This document shows positions 60,088-64,000 of a DNA stretch of 64,000 nucleotides, one piece after another. The first letter of the stretch is position 1. Each line of letters begins with the position of its first letter. A model generated the notes under the pieces. That model searched no databases. It saw nothing but the letters and a program-made list of their open reading frames with translations, and was not told where the DNA came from. The DNA is from JABCZS01 sp041660525 (lineage in GTDB: Bacteria > Pseudomonadota > Gammaproteobacteria > JABCZS01): NCBI GenBank assembly GCA_041660525.1, contig JBAZWD010000001.1, forward strand, positions 62,001 to 126,000. The letters run 5' to 3'. The position numbers and the translations under genes are program-made.

Positions 60088-61363
60088 ATTTTTATTACTT
60101 ATTTTTTTATGTGTTGCAAGTTATGCGACACACAGCGCACGCGATCCTTTTGCGCTCGCTTATGATGCACATCAGCATAGCACTAACACACAAATCACTT
60201 ATGAAAATGATCTGGTATCGATACATTTAGTCCAAGCTGATATTCACGAAGTGTTACAACAGTTTGCAAAGTTGGTGGATTTAAATATTAGCCTTAATGA
60301 AAACGTTAGCGGCATCGTTACCGTACATTTAAATAATGTGCCATGGCCTGATGCTTTATTAGCGATCTTGCAACCGCTAGGTTTAGATTACCAAGAAATC
60401 AACGGTATTATTTATATTGCACCCAGCGAATTATTAATTGACAATCAAACCCTGCAAGTTTTAAAAACAGATTATATCCGCATTCATTATGCCAAAGCGC
60501 AAGAATTAGCGGCATTAATTAAATCTAAAGAGAATTCATTATTATCCGAGCGTGGTCAGGTCAGCGTGGATTTACGCACCAACACACTCATTTTGCAAGA
60601 TGTTCCCAAGTCATTACCGCCCATTTATCAATTAATAAAAGAGCTCGATATTCCCGTTCAACAAGTCATGATCGAAGCTCGCATTATTAATGCAACCCAT
60701 AGTTTCACTCAAGATTTAGGTATAAATTTTAATATCTCAAGCCAAACATCTAATATAGCGCTTAACGCATCGTCCAATGTTGCTGATTTAGTCTCTTATG
60801 ATTTACCACAAACAAGCAGCAGCACTTCCGGTTTAGCCATTGCAAAATTATCCGGTGATATTTTAATTGATTTAGAAATTTCAGCTTCTGAAAGTGAAGA
60901 CAAAACAAAAGTTATCGCAAGCCCACGATTAATTACCGCAAATCAAAGCGAAGCGGTTATTCGCCAAGGAAAACAAATTGCCGTAGAAGAATCCACCTCT
61001 AGTGGCGCAACCAGCGTAAGTTTTCGTGATGCAGTATTAGAGTTAAGCGTTATTCCCCATATCACCCCCAATGATAAAATTATTTTACAACTCCATGTAA
61101 AACAAGATGTCCTCGGCAATTTCACTGAAACAGGCCAACCCACTATCGACACTAAATCAATAACCACCCAAGTCCTAGTCGATAACGGCGCCACCATCGT
61201 TTTAGGCGGCATTTACTCCCGCACTGAATCCGATAATATCAATCGTTTACCGTTTTTATCGCAGATACCGCTGCTCGGGAAATTATTTCAGGATAAATAT
61301 CAATTACTTGATAGAGATGAGCTATTAATTTTTGTGACACCCACCATTATAAAGGAGGCATAA
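60080..61363 (+). CDS. pilQ: PilQ, type IV pilus/competence secretin
   Basis: 427 aa. Signal peptide (MNKFLLLIFLCVASYATHSA), N0/STN-type domain (ISLNENVSGIVTVHLNNVPW), N1 domain (about 130-195) and the secretin channel with QVMIEARIINATHSFTQDLG, TQVLVDNGATIVLGGIYSR, RLPFLSQIPLLGKLF and ELLIFVTPTII. It lacks the AMIN domains found in long PilQ proteins. It forms the outer-membrane ring for pilus or DNA-uptake fibres. Overlaps pilO by 8 bp. Confidence 0.94.
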   Translation: MNKFLLLIFLCVASYATHSARDPFALAYDAHQHSTNTQITYENDLVSIHLVQADIHEVLQQFAKLVDLNISLNENVSGIVTVHLNNVPWPDALLAILQPLGLDYQEINGIIYIAPSELLIDNQTLQVLKTDYIRIHYAKAQELAALIKSKENSLLSERGQVSVDLRTNTLILQDVPKSLPPIYQLIKELDIPVQQVMIEARIINATHSFTQDLGINFNISSQTSNIALNASSNVADLVSYDLPQTSSSTSGLAIAKLSGDILIDLEISASESEDKTKVIASPRLITANQSEAVIRQGKQIAVEESTSSGATSVSFRDAVLELSVIPHITPNDKIILQLHVKQDVLGNFTETGQPTIDTKSITTQVLVDNGATIVLGGIYSRTESDNINRLPFLSQIPLLGKLFQDKYQLLDRDELLIFVTPTIIKEA

Positions 61364-61421
61364 AGGATCTCTTTTTAAAGAAAATATGTTATCCTAGCGC
61401 TTTTCCCAAACTTTAAAAAAA

Positions 61422-62558
61422 ATGCTAACAAACTCATTATTTACCTCCGAATCCGTCTCAGAAGGACACCCGGATAAAATCGCTGATCAAATCTCCGATG
61501 CCGTTTTAGATGCCATTTTAGAGCAGGACAAAAACGCCCGTGTAGCGTGCGAAGTCATGGTTAAAACAGGTATGGTTTTAGTAGGCGGAGAAATTACCAC
61601 CCATGCATGGGTCGACATTGAAGCCCTAACCCGCAAAGTTATTAATGATATTGGTTACAACAGTATTGGCTTAGGATTTGATGGCGATTCTTGCGCAGTA
61701 TTAACAGCTATTGGTAAACAATCGCCCGATATTGCCAAAGGCGTTGATGAAACAAATGAACATGAATTAGGCGCTGGCGATCAAGGCATGATGTTTGGTT
61801 ATGCTTGCGATGAAACCGATGTTTTAATGCCAGCGCCCATTACTTACGCACATCGTTTAATGGAGCGTCAAGCGCATTTACGTAAAACGGGCGCTTTACC
61901 CTGGTTACGTCCTGATGCTAAAGCACAAGTCACTTTTAATTATCAAAATCATGAACCCACACATGTCGAAACTATCGTATTATCGACACAACATGATCCT
62001 GATATTCCTTATGCAGAATTAAAAGAAGCCGTTATCGATGAAATTATTAAACCTATTTTCCCGATCGAGTGGTTAAAAGATACCAAATATTATATTAATC
62101 CCACCGGCCGTTTTGTGATCGGCGGCCCCATGGGCGATTGCGGTTTAACCGGACGTAAAATTATTGTCGATACTTATGGTGGTATGGCACGTCACGGTGG
62201 TGGCTGTTTTTCAGGAAAGGATCCCACAAAAGTGGATCGTTCTGCCGCTTATGCAGCACGTTATGTAGCAAAAAATATCGTCGCTTCAAAACTTGCTAAA
62301 CGTTGTGAAATTCAAGTTGCTTATGCCATTGGTATTGCAAAACCCGTTTCGATTACCGTTAATACTTTTGGCACCGGTGTTATGCCCGATGCTGAATTAA
62401 CAAAATTAGTGCTAGAACATTTTGATTTAACGCCCAAAGGCATTATTGAAACGCTCGATTTATTACGTCCCATCTATAAAAAAACAGCAACTTACGGCCA
62501 TTTTGGTCGCCATGATCCTGATTTTACGTGGGAACGCACAGACAAGGTTTTGGGATAA
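61422..62558 (+). CDS. metK: S-adenosylmethionine synthetase
   Basis: 378 aa, makes SAM from methionine and ATP. FTSESVSEGHPDKIADQISD, GAGDQGMMFGYACDET, FVIGGPMGDCGLTGRKI and GGGCFSGKDPTKVDRSAAY are conserved. The first codons align with E. coli MetK although no SD is visible and the ATG follows an A run. No SAM riboswitch is seen. The stop is fused to the bioA start (TAATG). Confidence 0.98.
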   Translation: MLTNSLFTSESVSEGHPDKIADQISDAVLDAILEQDKNARVACEVMVKTGMVLVGGEITTHAWVDIEALTRKVINDIGYNSIGLGFDGDSCAVLTAIGKQSPDIAKGVDETNEHELGAGDQGMMFGYACDETDVLMPAPITYAHRLMERQAHLRKTGALPWLRPDAKAQVTFNYQNHEPTHVETIVLSTQHDPDIPYAELKEAVIDEIIKPIFPIEWLKDTKYYINPTGRFVIGGPMGDCGLTGRKIIVDTYGGMARHGGGCFSGKDPTKVDRSAAYAARYVAKNIVASKLAKRCEIQVAYAIGIAKPVSITVNTFGTGVMPDAELTKLVLEHFDLTPKGIIETLDLLRPIYKKTATYGHFGRHDPDFTWERTDKVLG

Positions 62559-63823
62559 TGTTAGCCCAACGCGATCTGAATGTGTTATGGCATCCGTGCA
62601 CACAAATGAAAGATCACGAATCTCTGCCTTTAATTCCCATTAAAAATGGTAAAGGCGTTTGGTTATATGATTACGAAGGTAAACGCTATTTAGATGCCAT
62701 CAGTTCTTGGTGGGTAAATTTATTTGGTCATGCCAATCCTAAAATTAATAATGCAATTAAAAAACAATTGGATCAACTCGAGCATGTGATTTTTGCTGGA
62801 TTTTCGCATCAAGGTGCCATTGAACTTGCTGAACGTTTAACCAAACTTACAAAACTTGATCGCTGTTTTTATGCTGACAATGGTTCCAGCGCCGTTGAAG
62901 TCGCTTTGAAAATGAGTTTTCAATATTGGCAAAATTTGGGCCAGAATAAAAAAATAAAATTTGCACATTTAGAAAATGGTTATCACGGCGAAACCTTAGG
63001 CGCGCTCGCTGTAGGTGATTTAGGTTTATATAAAGAAATCTTTGCACCTTTATTGCCGCAAACAATAGCTATTCCCGTGCCGGACTGTGAAGAATCACTT
63101 GCACGTGCTGAAAAACTTCTCGCACAACATCAACATGAAATTTGTGCATTAATCGTAGAGCCATTGGTGCAGTGCGCAGGACAGATGCGCATTTACTCGC
63201 CACATTATTTAAAATTATTACGCCAAGCTTGCGAACGTTACAACATTCACTTTATTGCTGATGAAATTGCCGTCGGTTTTGGGCGCACTGGGAAAATGTT
63301 TGCCTGCGAACATGCTGATATTCTTCCTGATTTTATGTGTTTATCAAAAGGTTTAACTGGCGGTTATTTGCCTTTATCGTGCGTACTCACTAAAGAGTCT
63401 ATTTACCAAAATTTTTATGATACCTATGAATCCGGGAAAGGCTTTTTGCATTCTCACAGTTACACAGGAAATCCATTAGCCATAAGTGCAGCGCTCGCTA
63501 CTTTAGATATTTTTGAAAATGAAAATATTTTAGAAAAAAATAAATTACTTAGCCAGCATCTCGCGCTTTGTTTGGAAAACTTACAAGAAGATTCGGATGT
63601 CTACAATATTCGACAATTAGGTCTCATCGCAGCATTTGATATGATCGATAACCAAAATCGACGCGGCTTAAAAGTATATCAGTATGCTTTGGCACATGAA
63701 ATGCTGATTCGCCCCATTGGACACACCGTTTATTTTATGCCACCCTATGTCATTACACCCGATGAAATAAACCAGATGATCACCGTTGCGCACCAAGGTG
63801 TAAAAAAGGCAATGTGCATTTAA
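62558..63823 (+). CDS. bioA: Adenosylmethionine-8-amino-7-oxononanoate aminotransferase
   Basis: 421 aa PLP enzyme of biotin synthesis that uses SAM as amino donor. LWHPCTQMKDHE, SSWWVNLFGHANP, ADNGSSAVEVALKMSFQYW, the GYHGET motif, FIADEIAVGFGRTG and the PLP lysine in LSKGLTGGYLPLS are diagnostic for BioA. ATG 62558 is used because it fits the family and shares its A with the metK stop; a longer frame lies within metK. Confidence 0.96.
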   Translation: MLAQRDLNVLWHPCTQMKDHESLPLIPIKNGKGVWLYDYEGKRYLDAISSWWVNLFGHANPKINNAIKKQLDQLEHVIFAGFSHQGAIELAERLTKLTKLDRCFYADNGSSAVEVALKMSFQYWQNLGQNKKIKFAHLENGYHGETLGALAVGDLGLYKEIFAPLLPQTIAIPVPDCEESLARAEKLLAQHQHEICALIVEPLVQCAGQMRIYSPHYLKLLRQACERYNIHFIADEIAVGFGRTGKMFACEHADILPDFMCLSKGLTGGYLPLSCVLTKESIYQNFYDTYESGKGFLHSHSYTGNPLAISAALATLDIFENENILEKNKLLSQHLALCLENLQEDSDVYNIRQLGLIAAFDMIDNQNRRGLKVYQYALAHEMLIRPIGHTVYFMPPYVITPDEINQMITVAHQGVKKAMCI

Positions 63824-63845
63824 GAACAAACAAGGATGTTTGATC

Positions 63846-64000
63846 ATGTACGCTCGTATTTTATTGTGGTCTTGTTGCTTTATCACGACCCAAAGTTTTG
63901 CAGCCGGATTTTATAACGACTCACAAAGCGTCTCCGCTATGGGCAATGCGTTCGCTGGCGCAGGCGCTGCAGGTGATGATGCTAGCATGATGTTTTATAA
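63846..64000 (+). CDS. FadL/OmpP1-type outer-membrane transporter, 5' part
   Basis: Open frame of 51 codons to the window end. A signal peptide (YARILLWSCCFITTQSFA, cleavage near FAA) is followed by GFYNDSQSVSAMGNAFAG and AGAAGDDASMMFY, the N-terminal signature of the FadL fatty-acid porin family, where AGRAA..DDAS is expected. AAGGATG precedes ATG. The rest is outside the window. Confidence 0.82.
   Translation, partial: MYARILLWSCCFITTQSFAAGFYNDSQSVSAMGNAFAGAGAAGDDASMMFY

Noticed and set aside
61364..61421. SAM riboswitch upstream of metK
   Set aside because: Only 58 bp, A/T-rich, with no multi-stem structure.

Overview
The window is a densely coded, AT-rich piece of a gammaproteobacterial chromosome. 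Gene content and order (argS-SPOR-hslV-hslU-ubiE-ubiJ-ubiB, a tkt-gap-pgk-fba cluster, thiS-thiG-trmB-proC-yggT, a complete atpIBEFHAGDC operon) recall the Legionellales/Coxiellaceae, as do an ankyrin-repeat protein and a phytochelatin synthase-like enzyme. The exact genus cannot be fixed by eye. No prophage, insertion sequence or CRISPR array is visible.

Layout. 1-1.5 kb: an HTH-Panacea (DUF4065) antitoxin with a partial toxin at the edge, then rpmB-rpmG. 1.5-8.6 kb: a candidate small RNA divergent from the nine-gene ATP synthase operon. 8.6-17.2 kb: a small hypothetical gene, Phd/VapC, gmhB, a composite palindromic repeat, glyQ-glyS, thiS-thiG-trmB, proC-yggT. 17.2-26.2 kb: nhaA, hemF, an ankyrin protein, a glycerophosphodiesterase, a solitary HslV-like protein, a DUF4143 ATPase, uvrD and an HTH protein. 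26.3-30.2 kb: an AI-2E-family membrane protein and a P-type cation ATPase with a short overlapping leader ORF. 30.3-35.8 kb: polA broken by a one-base frameshift, mazEF, a secreted phytochelatin synthase-like protein and a second DUF4143 ATPase. 35.8-49.4 kb: fba-pgk-gap-tkt, ubiB-ubiJ-ubiE, hslU-hslV, yefM-yoeB, a SPOR protein, argS and a CopG/BrnT-like pair. 49.5-58 kb: an outer-membrane protein, rmuC, a glutathione reductase with an internal deletion, hicBA, an Xre/RES pair, two genes of unknown function, an SSS transporter plus the 3' remnant of a second copy, and tRNA-Phe. 58-64 kb: yggX, pilMNOQ, metK-bioA and the start of a FadL-type porin.

How the parts work together. The core supplies ATP synthesis, triose-phosphate metabolism, ubiquinone synthesis, translation (two aminoacyl-tRNA synthetases, two ribosomal proteins, one tRNA), thiazole and biotin steps, proteolysis by HslUV and a type IV pilus/competence secretin. 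metK and bioA are joined in one transcription unit, so the SAM producer sits with an enzyme that spends SAM as an amino donor. Seven toxin-antitoxin modules of different families are spread through this core, several with a clear palindromic operator over the promoter.

The least ordinary features are: (1) matched promoter architecture of the two unrelated-locus DUF4143 ATPase genes (direct repeats about three helical turns apart and a -10 box almost touching the ATG); (2) a 15-bp inverted repeat that would bury the ribosome-binding site of the gene at 54674; (3) a candidate small RNA divergent from the atp promoter; (4) a stand-alone HslV paralogue with serine in place of the N-terminal threonine; (5) the polA frameshift; (6) an unknown membrane protein gene lying between an SSS transporter and the decayed end of a second SSS gene; (7) duplicated hic operators.
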